A program made the translations under genes and the position numbers. The notes beneath the pieces are model-generated. The model had not been told where the DNA came from, made no database searches, and saw only the letters and a program-made list of their open reading frames with translations. A stretch of 64,000 bases of DNA, from NCBI RefSeq assembly GCF_000829825.1, contig NZ_JXSL01000027.1, positions 248,001 to 312,000 on the forward strand, given 5' to 3'. The stretch comes from Paramagnetospirillum magnetotacticum MS-1. Lineage in GTDB: Bacteria; Pseudomonadota; Alphaproteobacteria; Rhodospirillales; Magnetospirillaceae. Positions 43,152 to 52,624 of the stretch are shown in pieces. The stretch's first letter is position 1, and each line of letters opens with the position of its first letter.

Positions 43152-44513
43152 ATGCCGATTCAAGTTCTGATGCCCGCCCTGTCGCCGACCATGACCGAGG
43201 GCAAGCTGGCCAAATGGCTGAAGGCCGAGGGCGATGCCGTCAAGTCCGGCGACATCCTGGCTGAAATCGAGACCGACAAGGCCACCATGGAAATGGAAGC
43301 CGTCGAGGATGGTGTGCTGGGCAAGATTCTGGTGCAAGGCGGCACCGAGGGCGTGGCGGTCAATACGCCCATCGCCCTGATCCTGGAAGAGGGCGAGGAC
43401 GCCTCGGCGCTTTCTGCTTCTGCTCCGGCTCCTGCCACCGCCGCTCCCGTGGCGGCCCCTGTCGCCGCGGCCCCAGTTGCCGCTCCGGTGGTCATCGCTC
43501 CGGCGCCCGAGGAAAAGGTCTACGCCTCCTACAAGCGTCAGACCATCCGCGAAGCCCTACGCGACGCCATGGCCGAGGAAATGCGCGCCGATCCGTCCGT
43601 CTTCCTGATGGGCGAGGAAGTGGCCCAGTACCAGGGCGCCTATAAGGTCAGCCAGGGTCTCTTGGACGAATTTGGGGCCGAACGTGTCATCGACACCCCC
43701 ATCACCGAGATGGGCTTTGCCGGTCTGGCTTGCGGTGCCGGATATGCGGGCCTCAAGCCCATCGTCGAGTTCATGACCATGAACTTCTCCATGCAGGCCA
43801 TTGACCACGTCATCAATTCGGCGGCCAAGACCCTTTACATGTCGGGCGGCCAGTTGACCTGCCCCATCGTGTTCCGCGGTCCCAACGGTGCTGCCAGCCG
43901 CGTCGGTGCCCAGCACAGCCAGGATTACGCCTCTTGGTACGCCCATTGCCCCGGCCTCAAGGTGGTGGCGCCGTGGAGCGCCGCCGACGCCAAGGGCCTG
44001 CTCAAGGCCTCCATCCGCGATCCCAATCCGGTGGTGTTCCTTGAGAACGAGCTGCTCTACGGCCAAAGCTTCGACGTGCCCGACGATCCCGATTTCGTCC
44101 TGCCCATCGGCAAGGCCAAGATCGAGCGGGCCGGTGCCCATGTGACCATCACCGCCTATTCGCGCATGGTTCAGATCGCTCTCGACGCCGCCGAGATCCT
44201 CAAGGGCGAGGGTATCGAGGCCGAGGTGATCAATCTGCGCACCATCCGTCCCTTGGACACCGCCACCATCGTGGCTTCGGTGCAAAAGACCAACCGCATC
44301 GTCAGCCTGGAAGAGGGCTGGGCCTATGCCGGTATCGGCTCGGAAATCGCCGCGGTGATGATGGAGCAGGCCTTCGATTGGCTGGATGCGCCGGTGGTGC
44401 GGGTCTGTGGCGCTGACGTGCCCATGCCCTATGCCGCCAATCTGGAAAAGCTGGCCCTGCCGCAGATCGAGCATGTGGTGGCTGCCGCCCGCTCCGTCTG
44501 CTATCGCGCTTGA
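43152..44513 (+). CDS. pdhB: Pyruvate dehydrogenase E1 component, beta subunit with N-terminal lipoyl domain
   Basis: A 453-residue E1 beta. Residues 1-78 form a lipoyl domain with the lipoylation site [18 protein letters not shown] Pro/Ala-rich linker of about 45 residues joins it to the standard beta subunit ([15 protein letters not shown] onward, with [15 protein letters not shown]). Lipoyl-bearing PdhB is characteristic of alphaproteobacteria. The lipoyl domain is closely similar in DNA and protein to that of PdhC next door. Confidence 0.97.
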   Translation: MPIQVLMPALSPTMTEGKLAKWLKAEGDAVKSGDILAEIETDKATMEMEAVEDGVLGKILVQGGTEGVAVNTPIALILEEGEDASALSASAPAPATAAPVAAPVAAAPVAAPVVIAPAPEEKVYASYKRQTIREALRDAMAEEMRADPSVFLMGEEVAQYQGAYKVSQGLLDEFGAERVIDTPITEMGFAGLACGAGYAGLKPIVEFMTMNFSMQAIDHVINSAAKTLYMSGGQLTCPIVFRGPNGAASRVGAQHSQDYASWYAHCPGLKVVAPWSAADAKGLLKASIRDPNPVVFLENELLYGQSFDVPDDPDFVLPIGKAKIERAGAHVTITAYSRMVQIALDAAEILKGEGIEAEVINLRTIRPLDTATIVASVQKTNRIVSLEEGWAYAGIGSEIAAVMMEQAFDWLDAPVVRVCGADVPMPYAANLEKLALPQIEHVVAAARSVCYRA

Positions 44514-44529
44514 AAAGGGGGGACGTAGC

Positions 44530-45795
44530 ATGCCTGTTCAAATCCTGATGCCCGCCCTCTCGCCGACCATGACCGAGGGCAATCTGGCCAAGTGGCTGAA
44601 GAACGAGGGTGACGCCGTCAAATCCGGCGACATCCTCTGCGAGATCGAGACCGACAAGGCGACCATGGAATTCGAAGCCGTGGACGAAGGCGTCCTGGGC
44701 AAGATCCTGGTGGCTGGCGGGACCTCCGGTGTCGCGGTCAACACCCCCATCGCCGTTCTGTTGGAAGAGGGCGAGGATGCCTCGGCCATTTCCGCCGCTC
44801 CGGCCCCCAAGGCTGTTGCGGCTCCGGCGAGTGTCGCCGCTGCACCGATAGCTGCGGCTCCGGCCGCCGCTCCCGCTGCAGCCCATGGTGGTGACCGCGT
44901 CGTCGCTTCGCCTTTGGCCAAGCGCATCGCCAAGGACGGCAATGTGGACCTGAAGGCGGTCAAGGGTTCGGGTCCCCACGGTCGCATCGTCAAGGCCGAC
45001 GTGGAAGCGGCGATCAAAGCCGGTCCCGCCAAGCCTGCCGCCGCCACTCCGGCTGCTGCCGCCGCTGCGCCCAAACCCGCTCCTGCTCCGGCGAGCGCCA
45101 GCCCGTTCGAGCCTGCCTTCGAGGAGATTCCCAACTCCTCCATGCGCAAGGTCATCGCCCGGCGCCTGACCGAGGCCAAGTCGACCATTCCGCACTTCTA
45201 TCTGTCCATCGATTGCGAGTTGGACTCCTTGCTGAAGGTGCGTGCCGATCTCAATGGCCGGTCCGACGCCTACAAGCTGTCGGTCAACGACTTCGTGGTC
45301 CGCGCCGTGGCGCTGGCCCTGAAGAAGGTTCCCGCCGCCAACGCCTCGTGGGGTGAGGATGCCATCAAGCGCTATAAGGACGTGGACATCTCGGTGGCTG
45401 TGGCGACGCCAAGCGGCCTGATCACCCCCATTGTGCATCACGCCGATCACAAGGGGCTGGCCGAGATTTCCAACGAGATGAAGGCGTTGGCAGGTAAGGC
45501 AAGAGACAACAAGCTGAAGCCCGAGGAGTTCCAGGGCGGCGGCTTCACCATCTCCAATCTCGGCATGTTCGGCATCAAGGACTTCGCCGCCATCATCAAC
45601 CCGCCTCAGGGCTGCATCCTGGCCGTCGGCGCGGGCGAGCAGCGTCCGGTGGTGAAAGCCGGTGCCTTGGCTGTGGCGACGGTGATGACCTGCACGCTCT
45701 CGGTGGACCACCGGGTGGTCGATGGCGCGGTGGGGGCGGAATTCCTGGCCGCCTTCAAGAAGCTGATCGAAGACCCGCTGTCGATGCTGCTGTAG
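44530..45795 (+). CDS. pdhC: Dihydrolipoamide acetyltransferase (PDH E2)
   Basis: A 421-residue E2. It has one lipoyl domain (residues 1-78, site [14 protein letters not shown]) and a peripheral-subunit-binding domain (about 135-172, SPLAKRIAKDGNVDLKAV then GPHGRIVKADV). The catalytic domain (about 195-421) ends with CTLSVDHRVVDGAVG, which holds the HxxxDG active site. It forms the core of the complex. Confidence 0.97.
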   Translation: MPVQILMPALSPTMTEGNLAKWLKNEGDAVKSGDILCEIETDKATMEFEAVDEGVLGKILVAGGTSGVAVNTPIAVLLEEGEDASAISAAPAPKAVAAPASVAAAPIAAAPAAAPAAAHGGDRVVASPLAKRIAKDGNVDLKAVKGSGPHGRIVKADVEAAIKAGPAKPAAATPAAAAAAPKPAPAPASASPFEPAFEEIPNSSMRKVIARRLTEAKSTIPHFYLSIDCELDSLLKVRADLNGRSDAYKLSVNDFVVRAVALALKKVPAANASWGEDAIKRYKDVDISVAVATPSGLITPIVHHADHKGLAEISNEMKALAGKARDNKLKPEEFQGGGFTISNLGMFGIKDFAAIINPPQGCILAVGAGEQRPVVKAGALAVATVMTCTLSVDHRVVDGAVGAEFLAAFKKLIEDPLSMLL

Positions 45796-45808
45796 GGAGG
45801 GCCGCGTC

Positions 45809-46387
45809 ATGAGCCGCGAGGCCGTGATCGCCGCCTTCGCCAGCCTGAAGGCCGATTTCCGCGATGAACGTTTTCCCGTCATCGCGGGACGGCTGGCTGG
45901 AGAATGTCTGGTTTGGGGCGAGCAGTTGCTGACGCTGTTTGCCCATGCCGACCGCGACGCCCTGAGGGCCGTGGATGCGCTCGCCCGCTTCTGGGTGGTG
46001 CGCTTTCGCGGCATGCCCGAACCGGCCGATCTGGGCGGGGCTGGGCCGGGGCCCGCTTTCGTCCTGGCCTTCACCGCCTTTCCCTATCTCGACGTCATGA
46101 TGGAGGCGTGGGAATTGGGCGAGGTGGTGGCGGAGCAGGGGCCCGACCGGATGACGCTGCGCTGTCTGTTCGATGGCGAGGACCAGGGAACCCTGGTGAG
46201 TGCCGAGCGGGCAGGGGGCGGATGGCGTTTCGATCTGATGGGGCTCTACCGCGCCAAGGCCCAGGCCCTGGAGACGTTCATTCAAGCCGAGTTCGGCGAT
46301 TTCGACGCCTTTCTCGACCATTACGTGGCCGAGCACGATTTGAATTTCATTGCGGATCAAGCCTGGCGGCCTCTGGCCGAAAAATAA
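45809..46387 (+). CDS. Hypothetical protein in pdh operon (192 aa)
   Basis: A 192-residue soluble protein starting MSREAVIAAFASLKADFRDE. It has aromatic and acidic character, with FTAFPYLDVMMEAWELGEV in the middle and LDHYVAEHDLNFIADQAW at the end. No known family is recognised. It starts 13 bases after pdhC, with GGGAGG upstream, and lies before another unknown ORF and lpdA, so it is surely cotranscribed. Confidence 0.72.
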   Translation: MSREAVIAAFASLKADFRDERFPVIAGRLAGECLVWGEQLLTLFAHADRDALRAVDALARFWVVRFRGMPEPADLGGAGPGPAFVLAFTAFPYLDVMMEAWELGEVVAEQGPDRMTLRCLFDGEDQGTLVSAERAGGGWRFDLMGLYRAKAQALETFIQAEFGDFDAFLDHYVAEHDLNFIADQAWRPLAEK

Positions 46388-46405
46388 AAACCGGGAGGGA
46401 GTGAA

Positions 46406-46873
46406 ATGGGTCTGAGAGTAAGGGAGATGCCCCGTCCGCCGGGCATGCCGGTTACGCCGTTCCCCGCGGGAAGTGTGGCCGAGCGTTCGGCTCTGGCTGG
46501 TCTGGTGGGCATGATCGAGAACAACCCCGCCTTTTGCAATCGCGGTGTCCTGCCCGAAGAGCAGGAGCGTTGCTACCGCGCCGTGGTCGATGCCAAGCGC
46601 CTGATCGGCGATACCGCCGAACTGCTGCCGCCCGGCACTCCGGCCGATGATCTGCTGGGCGCCATGCGCGCCGCCTGCCGCAAATACATTCTCGAAGCCG
46701 AGAATTGGGACCGCCGCACCGGGCGGCGCTATCAGATGCCGACCTTTGTTTTCTACCAGTTGCTGGGCGCCTTCCGCGAATTGCTGGGAGTGCATGTCTG
46801 GCGTCTGGCCGAGGCCTACGACATGGAAATCGAGGGCCGCCTCAACATGATCTTCCCCGGCTCACCGGAATAA
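46406..46873 (+). CDS. Hypothetical protein in pdh operon (155 aa)
   Basis: A 155-residue predominantly helical soluble protein. The first 25 residues are Pro-rich (VREMPRPPGMPVTPFPAGS). The remainder reads YRAVVDAKRLIGDTAELLPP, then RRYQMPTFVFYQLLGAFREL. I recognise no family. GGGAGGGAG precedes ATG 46406, and lpdA follows 13 bases after the stop. Its place between E2 and E3 suggests a role with the complex, but nothing in the sequence proves it. Confidence 0.7.
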   Translation: MGLRVREMPRPPGMPVTPFPAGSVAERSALAGLVGMIENNPAFCNRGVLPEEQERCYRAVVDAKRLIGDTAELLPPGTPADDLLGAMRAACRKYILEAENWDRRTGRRYQMPTFVFYQLLGAFRELLGVHVWRLAEAYDMEIEGRLNMIFPGSPE

Positions 46874-46886
46874 TTTGGAGAAAACC

Positions 46887-48275
46887 ATGGCCGAGAACAG
46901 CTTCGACATCATCGTCATCGGCGGTGGCCCCGGCGGCTATGTCGCCGCCATCCGCGCCGCGCAATTGGGCATGAATACCGCTTTGGTGGAGCGCGAGCAT
47001 CTGGGCGGCATCTGCCTCAACTGGGGCTGCATCCCCACCAAGGCCCTGCTGCGTTCCGCCGAGATCTACCGCAACATGCAGCATGCCGAGTCTTACGGCC
47101 TGTCGGCGCCCGGCGCCTCGTTCGACCTGGCCAAGATCGTGGCGCGCTCGCGCGGGGTTTCGGCCCAGTTGCAGGGCGGCATCAAGCATCTGCTGAAGAA
47201 GAACAAGGTCACGGTGATCGAGGGCACCGCCAAGCTGGCGGGTGGCGGCAAGGTGGCCATCGAGGGCAAGCCCACCATCTCCGCGCCCCACATCATCCTG
47301 GCGACGGGGGCGCGGGCCCGCATCCTTCCCGGTTTCGAGCCCGACGGCAAGTTCATCTGGACCTATAAGGAAGCCCTGGTTCCCGACACCATGCCCAAAC
47401 GCCTGCTGGTCATCGGCTCGGGCGCCATCGGCATCGAGTTCGCCAGCTTCTTCAATGCATTGGGTGCACAGGTCACCGTGGCCGAGGCCATGGACCGTGT
47501 CTTGCCGGTGGAAGACGCCGAGATCAGCGCCATGGCCCAGAAGAGCTTCGAGAAGCAGGGCATGAAGATCCTGACCAGCGCCAATATCAAGGGGCTGAAG
47601 AAGAACGCCGCCGACGTCACTGTCACCATCGAGGCTGGCGGCAAGACCCAGGACATCACCGTCGATCGGATCATCACCGCCATCGGTATCGTCGGCAATG
47701 TGGAGAATATCGGTCTGGAAGGCACCAAGATCAGGGTGGAACGCACCCACGTCATCACCGATCCCTATTGCCGCACTGACGAACCGGGCATCTACGCCAT
47801 CGGCGATATCGCAGGCGCTCCCTGGCTGGCTCACAAGGCCAGCCACGAGGCCATGATCTGCGTGGAAAAGATCAAGGGCTTGGCCGATGTCCATCCGTTG
47901 GACATGCGCAAGATTCCCGGCTGCACCTACTGCCATCCCCAGGTGGCCTCAGTGGGCCTTTCCGAGGCCAAGGCCAAGGACAAGGGCTATACGGTCAAGG
48001 TCGGCCGCTTCCCCTTCATGGCCAACGGCAAGGCCATCGCCTTGGGCGAGACCGAGGGCATGATCAAGACGGTGTTCGACGCCAAGACCGGCGAATTGCT
48101 GGGCGCCCATATGATCGGCGCCGAAGTCACCGAGATGATCCAGGGCTATGTGGTCGCCAAGACGCTGGAGACCACCGAGGCCGAGTTGATGCACACCGTC
48201 TTCGCCCATCCGACGCTGTCGGAAATGATGCATGAATCGGTTCTGGACGCTTATGGGCGGGCGGTCCACTTCTAA
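46887..48275 (+). CDS. lpdA: Dihydrolipoamide dehydrogenase (E3)
   Basis: A 462-residue FAD/NAD flavoprotein that reoxidises dihydrolipoamide. The FAD motif is IIVIGGGPGGYVAAIRAA, the redox disulphide GGICLNWGCIPTKAL, the second FAD motif TDEPGIYAIGDIAGAP, and the C-terminal active His in VFAHPTLSEMM. ATG 46887 follows TTTGGAG. It ends the pdh structural genes. Confidence 0.97.
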   Translation: MAENSFDIIVIGGGPGGYVAAIRAAQLGMNTALVEREHLGGICLNWGCIPTKALLRSAEIYRNMQHAESYGLSAPGASFDLAKIVARSRGVSAQLQGGIKHLLKKNKVTVIEGTAKLAGGGKVAIEGKPTISAPHIILATGARARILPGFEPDGKFIWTYKEALVPDTMPKRLLVIGSGAIGIEFASFFNALGAQVTVAEAMDRVLPVEDAEISAMAQKSFEKQGMKILTSANIKGLKKNAADVTVTIEAGGKTQDITVDRIITAIGIVGNVENIGLEGTKIRVERTHVITDPYCRTDEPGIYAIGDIAGAPWLAHKASHEAMICVEKIKGLADVHPLDMRKIPGCTYCHPQVASVGLSEAKAKDKGYTVKVGRFPFMANGKAIALGETEGMIKTVFDAKTGELLGAHMIGAEVTEMIQGYVVAKTLETTEAELMHTVFAHPTLSEMMHESVLDAYGRAVHF

Positions 48276-48288
48276 TCGCTGATTTTCA

Positions 48289-48362
48289 CCCCGAAGGCAC
48301 GAAGGGCACGAAGAACAAGCAAAGGTTTCTTCGTGTTCCTTCGTGCCTTTGCGCCTTCGTGG
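48289..48362. repeat. Inverted intergenic repeat between lpdA and lipA
   Basis: A long imperfect hairpin. GAAGGCACGAAGGGCACGAA (within 48292-48315) is complementary to TTCGTG/TTCGTGCC segments in 48327-48359. Tandem CACGAAG units occur on one arm and CTTCGTG on the other. It resembles a known class of dispersed CACGAAGG palindromes. It may stabilise or attenuate the lpdA-lipA transcript. Confidence 0.75.
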
Positions 48363-48408
48363 TTCAGAAGTCCTTGACCCACGACCATTGCTGGACGATA
48401 TCCAAGCC

Positions 48409-49350
48409 ATGAACGACAAGCAGTCCCTGCGTCATCCCGAAAAAGCCCGCAAGCCGGACCAGATCAGTCCGCGCAAGCCCGACTGGATCAGGGTCAAGGC
48501 TCCGACCTCGGAAGAGGCGGCGGAAGTGCGCCGCCTGATGCGCGAAAAGAACCTGCACACCGTGTGCGAAGAGGCGGCCTGCCCCAATATCGGCGAATGC
48601 TGGAAGCACAAGCACGCCACCTTCATGATCCTGGGCGATACCTGCACGCGGGCCTGCGCCTTCTGCAATGTCAAGACCGGCAATCCCAAAGGTGCTGTCG
48701 ATCTGGCCGAGCCCGAGCATCTGGCCGAATCGGTCAAGGCCATGGGGCTCAAACACGTCGTCATCACCTCGGTGGACAGAGATGATCTGGCCGATGGCGG
48801 CGCCTTCCAGTTCGTGGCCTGTATCGAGGCCATCCGCGCCTCGTCGCCTGAATGCACCATCGAGGTGCTGACGCCTGATTTTCGCGACAAAGGCGAGGGG
48901 ACCGTCGAGCGCATCGCCATCGCCCGTCCCGATGTGTTCAACCACAATCTGGAAACCGTGCCGCGGCTTTATCCCGGCATTCGTCCCGGTGCCCGCTATT
49001 TCGAGTCCCTGCGCGTGCTGCAGCGGGCCAAAGCTGCGAACACTTCCATTTTCACCAAGTCAGGCATCATGGTGGGGCTGGGGGAGGAGCGGGCCGAGGT
49101 ACTGCAGGTCATGGATGACATGCGCTCTGCCGGGGTGGATTTCATCACCATCGGCCAGTATCTTCAGCCGACCTTGAAGCATGTGGCGGTGTCGCGCTTC
49201 GTCACCCCCGACGAGTTCGAGGATTACCGCGCCCAGGCCCGCGCCAAGGGCTTTCTTATGGTGGCGGCCACGCCGCTGACCCGATCCAGCCACCACGCCG
49301 ACCGCGATTTCGAGGCGCTGAAGGCCGAACGCCAGCGCCGCCAGGGGTAA
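48409..49350 (+). CDS. lipA: Lipoyl synthase
   Basis: A 313-residue radical SAM enzyme that inserts sulphur into octanoyl groups on lipoyl domains. Both clusters are visible: the auxiliary [13 protein letters not shown] and the SAM-binding [13 protein letters not shown]. The end [12 protein letters not shown] contains the conserved RSSxHA motif. ATG 48409 is chosen. Its place after pdh genes fits maturation of the PdhB and PdhC lipoyl domains. Confidence 0.97.
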   Translation: MNDKQSLRHPEKARKPDQISPRKPDWIRVKAPTSEEAAEVRRLMREKNLHTVCEEAACPNIGECWKHKHATFMILGDTCTRACAFCNVKTGNPKGAVDLAEPEHLAESVKAMGLKHVVITSVDRDDLADGGAFQFVACIEAIRASSPECTIEVLTPDFRDKGEGTVERIAIARPDVFNHNLETVPRLYPGIRPGARYFESLRVLQRAKAANTSIFTKSGIMVGLGEERAEVLQVMDDMRSAGVDFITIGQYLQPTLKHVAVSRFVTPDEFEDYRAQARAKGFLMVAATPLTRSSHHADRDFEALKAERQRRQG

Positions 49351-49362
49351 CCAGGGACCACC

Positions 49363-49791
49363 ATGCCGACCCATGCCGAGCAGCGCGTTCTGCCTTATCC
49401 TCCGGAGAAGTTGTTTGAACTGGTGGCCGACGTGGCCCGGTACCCTGAATTCCTGCCTTGGTGCGTGGCGTCGCGCATCCGCTCACGCGATGGCGATGTG
49501 TTCTTCGCCGATCTGGTCATCGGCTTCAAGATGGTGCGCGAGCGCTTCACCTCCAAAGTGACGCTCACGCGGCCCGACCGCATCGACGTCACTTATACCG
49601 AGGGGCCGTTCAAGCATTTGAACAACCACTGGGTCTTCAAGCCCCATCCCGAAGGCACCGAGATCGATTTCTACGTGGATTTCGAGTTCCGGTCCAAGAT
49701 GCTGCAGGCCCTGATCGGCGCTTTGTTCAACGAGGCGGTCAAGATGATGGTCGGGGCCTTCGAAAAGCGCGCCCGGCAGCTTTACGGGTAA
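49363..49791 (+). CDS. RatA/Coq10-like START-domain protein
   Basis: A 142-residue SRPBCC protein reading PTHAEQRVLPYPPEKLFELV, then DVARYPEFLPWCVASRI and the end VKMMVGAFEKRARQLYG. Bacterial members are named RatA; the mitochondrial relative Coq10 binds ubiquinone and supports respiration. A quinone-chaperone role is the more likely one here. It follows lipA by 12 bases and precedes a terminator. Confidence 0.88.
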   Translation: MPTHAEQRVLPYPPEKLFELVADVARYPEFLPWCVASRIRSRDGDVFFADLVIGFKMVRERFTSKVTLTRPDRIDVTYTEGPFKHLNNHWVFKPHPEGTEIDFYVDFEFRSKMLQALIGALFNEAVKMMVGAFEKRARQLYG

Positions 49792-49806
49792 ATCACGCCA
49801 CAACGG

Positions 49807-49844
49807 AAAAAGCCCCCGGCGGAGGATCATCGCCGGAGGCTTTT
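49807..49844 (+). terminator. Rho-independent terminator after the pdh-lipA block
   Basis: AAAAGCC-CCCGGCG pairs with CGCCGG-AGGCTTTT (49807-49820 with 49831-49844) with a GAGGATCAT loop. It ends in TTTT and lies 16 bases after the RatA-like stop. The A-rich 5' side means it can also act on the opposite strand. Confidence 0.88.
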
Positions 49845-49998
49845 GCCCAGAGGTAGTGCCCCAAAAGTCACCCTCGGGCCCGTCTTTATGTCCCGTTCGT
49901 TCGTTCGAGGAGGGGACGGACTATGTAATTCGTGACGGGTTCAATCTAGGACCGGGTGGGGGGCTGCGTCTGTGAAGAGTCTCACATAGCGGTAAGAC

Positions 49999-50700
49999 TC
50001 AATCCAGCGAGGTCAGGCCTTCCAGGGCGTTGACCTTGTTCAGGGTGATCTGGCCGCGCCCCAATGTCACGATTCCCGCCTGTTCCCATTTGGACAGCAC
50101 CTTGTTGACGCTTTCCCGGCTGATGCCCAGATGGTCGGCGATTTCCTGCTGCGACAGCTTGATGGCCGAGGGGCCGCCCGCCTTGCTCTTGGTCCCCATG
50201 GTCTGGTCCAGCATCAGCAGATGCTTGGCCAGGCGGGAGGGAAGCGACAGGAAAACCATGTCTTCCAACTGGTTGTCGGCCTTGCGGATGCGGTCGCACA
50301 GCACCTCGATCAGGTGCAGGGCCTGGGCAGGATGCTTATGCAGGAAGGTGTGGACGTCCTTGCGCTCCAGCGCGATCAGCTCGGTGGCCTCCATGGCGGT
50401 GGCGTCGGCCGAGCGCTCCTTGCCGTCCAGGACGGCGATCTCGCCGAACAGCTGGCCCGGCTTGATCATGCCATAGGTGACCTCGCGGCCATCCGCCGAC
50501 AGGACGCCGATGCGGATCAGTCCTTTGGCCAGCAGATAGAGACGGTCGCCGGGATCACCCTTGGAAAACAGGGTCTCGCGGGCGTCGATCTTGACCATCT
50601 TGGCGCGGGCGGCCAACTCATCCAGCAATTCGGGCTGAACAGAGGCAAACAGTGGCGTATTCGCCAGCATCTCGCGGCGACGCAAAGCTGAATCCGGCAT
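49999..50700 (-). CDS. Crp/Fnr family transcription regulator
   Basis: A 233-residue protein with an N-terminal cyclic-nucleotide-binding domain (about 15-130, with FSKGDPGDRLYLLAKGLIRI and GELFGEIAVLDG-like residues GQLFGEIAVLDGKER). A C-terminal winged helix carries LSQQEIADHLGISRESVNKV. It lacks the Fnr cysteine cluster, so it is Crp-like and may bind a nucleotide. It starts 21 bases after livM on the same strand. GGGAGGG precedes ATG 50700. Confidence 0.92.
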   Translation of the reverse strand: MPDSALRRREMLANTPLFASVQPELLDELAARAKMVKIDARETLFSKGDPGDRLYLLAKGLIRIGVLSADGREVTYGMIKPGQLFGEIAVLDGKERSADATAMEATELIALERKDVHTFLHKHPAQALHLIEVLCDRIRKADNQLEDMVFLSLPSRLAKHLLMLDQTMGTKSKAGGPSAIKLSQQEIADHLGISRESVNKVLSKWEQAGIVTLGRGQITLNKVNALEGLTSLD

Positions 50701-50721
50701 GATCGAGCTTTCCCTCCCCAC

Positions 50722-51669
50722 TCAGCCGGTGATACCGCGCCGCTTCAACCACGGCGCCAGCACGCCAATCATACCGCTACGGAACAGCAATACGCAAATC
50801 ACGAAAATGACGCCCTGGATGATGATGACCCACGAGCCGATGCCAGCGAAGAAGTCCTGGATGGCCACCACCAGGAAGGCGCCCACCGTCGGTCCCAGAA
50901 CGGTGCCAACGCCGCCCAGAAGGGTCATCAGCACCACCTCGCCTGACATGTGCCAGCTGACATCGGCCAGGGAGGCCAACTGGAACACCAGACTCTTCAG
51001 CGATCCGGCCAGTCCGGCGAAGGCGGCCGACAGGACGAAGGCGATCAGTTTGTAGCGGCTGACCTCATAACCCAACGAGATGGCGCGGGGCTCGTTGTCG
51101 CGGATGGCTTTCAGCACCTGGCCGAAGGGGGAATTGACCACCCGGTACAGAAACAGCAGCGAAAGGACGAACACCGCCAGCACGAAGTAATACATGGCCA
51201 TGGTGTTGGACAGGTCGATCAGCCCGAACAGATGGCCGCGCGGCACGCCCTGGATGCCGTCCTCGCCATGGGTCATGGGGGCCTGCACCGCCACGAAAAA
51301 GCCCAACTGGGCAAGCGCCAGGGTGATCATGGCGAAATAGATACCCTGACGGCGGATGGCCAGCCAGCCGACCACGCCGCCCAGCACCGCTGCCGTGGCG
51401 ACGCCCAATAGGATGGCGATTTCCGGGGTAAGGCCCCATTCCTTGGCGGTGAAGGCGGTGACATAGGCCGACCAGCCGAAGAACATGGCATGGCCAAAGG
51501 ACAACAGCCCCACATAGCCCAGGAGTAGATTGAAGGCGGCGGCGAACAGGCCGAAGCACAGACCCTTCATCAAAAAGACCGGGTAGAAGATGAAGGGCAG
51601 AACCAGTCCCAGCCCAAGCAGTGCGAGGATGAAGGGCGTCTGGCGCGATGGCGGAGGGGCGTTGCTCAT
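50722..51669 (-). CDS. livM: Branched-chain amino acid-type ABC permease LivM
   Basis: A 315-residue inner-membrane permease with about 9-10 helices. Landmarks are AFNLLLGYVGLLSFGHAMFFG and the C-terminal GGVGTVLGPTVGAFLVV. It pairs with LivH (3-base gap). With livK, livF and livG it makes a HAAT-type importer. Confidence 0.95.
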   Translation of the reverse strand: MSNAPPPSRQTPFILALLGLGLVLPFIFYPVFLMKGLCFGLFAAAFNLLLGYVGLLSFGHAMFFGWSAYVTAFTAKEWGLTPEIAILLGVATAAVLGGVVGWLAIRRQGIYFAMITLALAQLGFFVAVQAPMTHGEDGIQGVPRGHLFGLIDLSNTMAMYYFVLAVFVLSLLFLYRVVNSPFGQVLKAIRDNEPRAISLGYEVSRYKLIAFVLSAAFAGLAGSLKSLVFQLASLADVSWHMSGEVVLMTLLGGVGTVLGPTVGAFLVVAIQDFFAGIGSWVIIIQGVIFVICVLLFRSGMIGVLAPWLKRRGITG

Positions 51670-51672
51670 GGG

Positions 51673-52560
51673 TCAGGCTCCCTTGCCGAATAGCCCGGCG
51701 GGCTTGATCAACAGCACCACCACCATGACCATGAAGATCACTGTACTGGCCGCTTCCGGGTAGAAGACCTTGGTCAATCCCTCGACGATCCCCAGCATGT
51801 AGCCGGTGAGGATGGAGCCCATGATGGAGCCCATGCCGCCGATCACCACCACGGCGAAGACCACGATGATCAGGTCCGAGCCCATCTTGGGGCTGACCTG
51901 ATAGATGGGGGCGGCCAACACGCCGGCGATGGCCGCCAGGGCGACACCGAACCCGTAGGTGAGCGTGATCATCAAGGGTACATTGATGCCGAAGGCCTGA
52001 ACCAGGGTGGGGTTTTCCGTTCCGGCGCGCAGATAGGCGCCCAACTTGGTCTTTTCGATGGCGTACCAGGTGCCCAGGCACAGGACGAGGGAGGCGACCA
52101 CCACCCAGCCGCGATAGATGGGCAGGAACATGAAGCCCAGATTCCATCCACCCGCCAGGGCTGGGGGCACGGCATAGGGCTGGCCCGACACGCCATAGCC
52201 TTCGCGAAACAATCCCTCGATGATCAGCGCCAGACCAAAGGTCAGCAGCAGGCCGTAGAGGTGATCCAGCTTGTAAAGGCGGCACAGCATGGTGCGCTCG
52301 ATGATGATGCCGATGACCGCCACCACCAGGGGGGCGGCGATGAGGGCGCCCCAGTATCCCAGTCCCAGGAAATTCAGCGCCAGCCAGGCCACGAAGGCGC
52401 CCATCATGTAAAGGGCGCCGTGGCTGAAATTGATGATGTTGAGCAGCCCGAAGATCAGCGCCAGCCCCAGGCTGAGCATGGCGTAGAAGGCGCCGTTGAT
52501 GAGACCCAGCAGCAATTGCCCGAACAGGGCCTGGGTCGGTATGCCGAGAATGGTCATCAT
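51673..52560 (-). CDS. livH: Branched-chain amino acid-type ABC permease LivH
   Basis: A 295-residue permease with about 8 helices. It contains GLINGAFYAMLSLGLALIFG and NIINFSHGALYMMGAFVAW near the N-terminus, and GGMGSIMGSILTGYMLGIVE. It forms the membrane pore with LivM. Confidence 0.95.
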   Translation of the reverse strand: MMTILGIPTQALFGQLLLGLINGAFYAMLSLGLALIFGLLNIINFSHGALYMMGAFVAWLALNFLGLGYWGALIAAPLVVAVIGIIIERTMLCRLYKLDHLYGLLLTFGLALIIEGLFREGYGVSGQPYAVPPALAGGWNLGFMFLPIYRGWVVVASLVLCLGTWYAIEKTKLGAYLRAGTENPTLVQAFGINVPLMITLTYGFGVALAAIAGVLAAPIYQVSPKMGSDLIIVVFAVVVIGGMGSIMGSILTGYMLGIVEGLTKVFYPEAASTVIFMVMVVVLLIKPAGLFGKGA

Positions 52561-52624
52561 GGCGGTAAGGGCTCCCCCTGGACAGGAAGGGACGCCGGGT
52601 CACCCCGGCGTCCCGGCCTCGATG

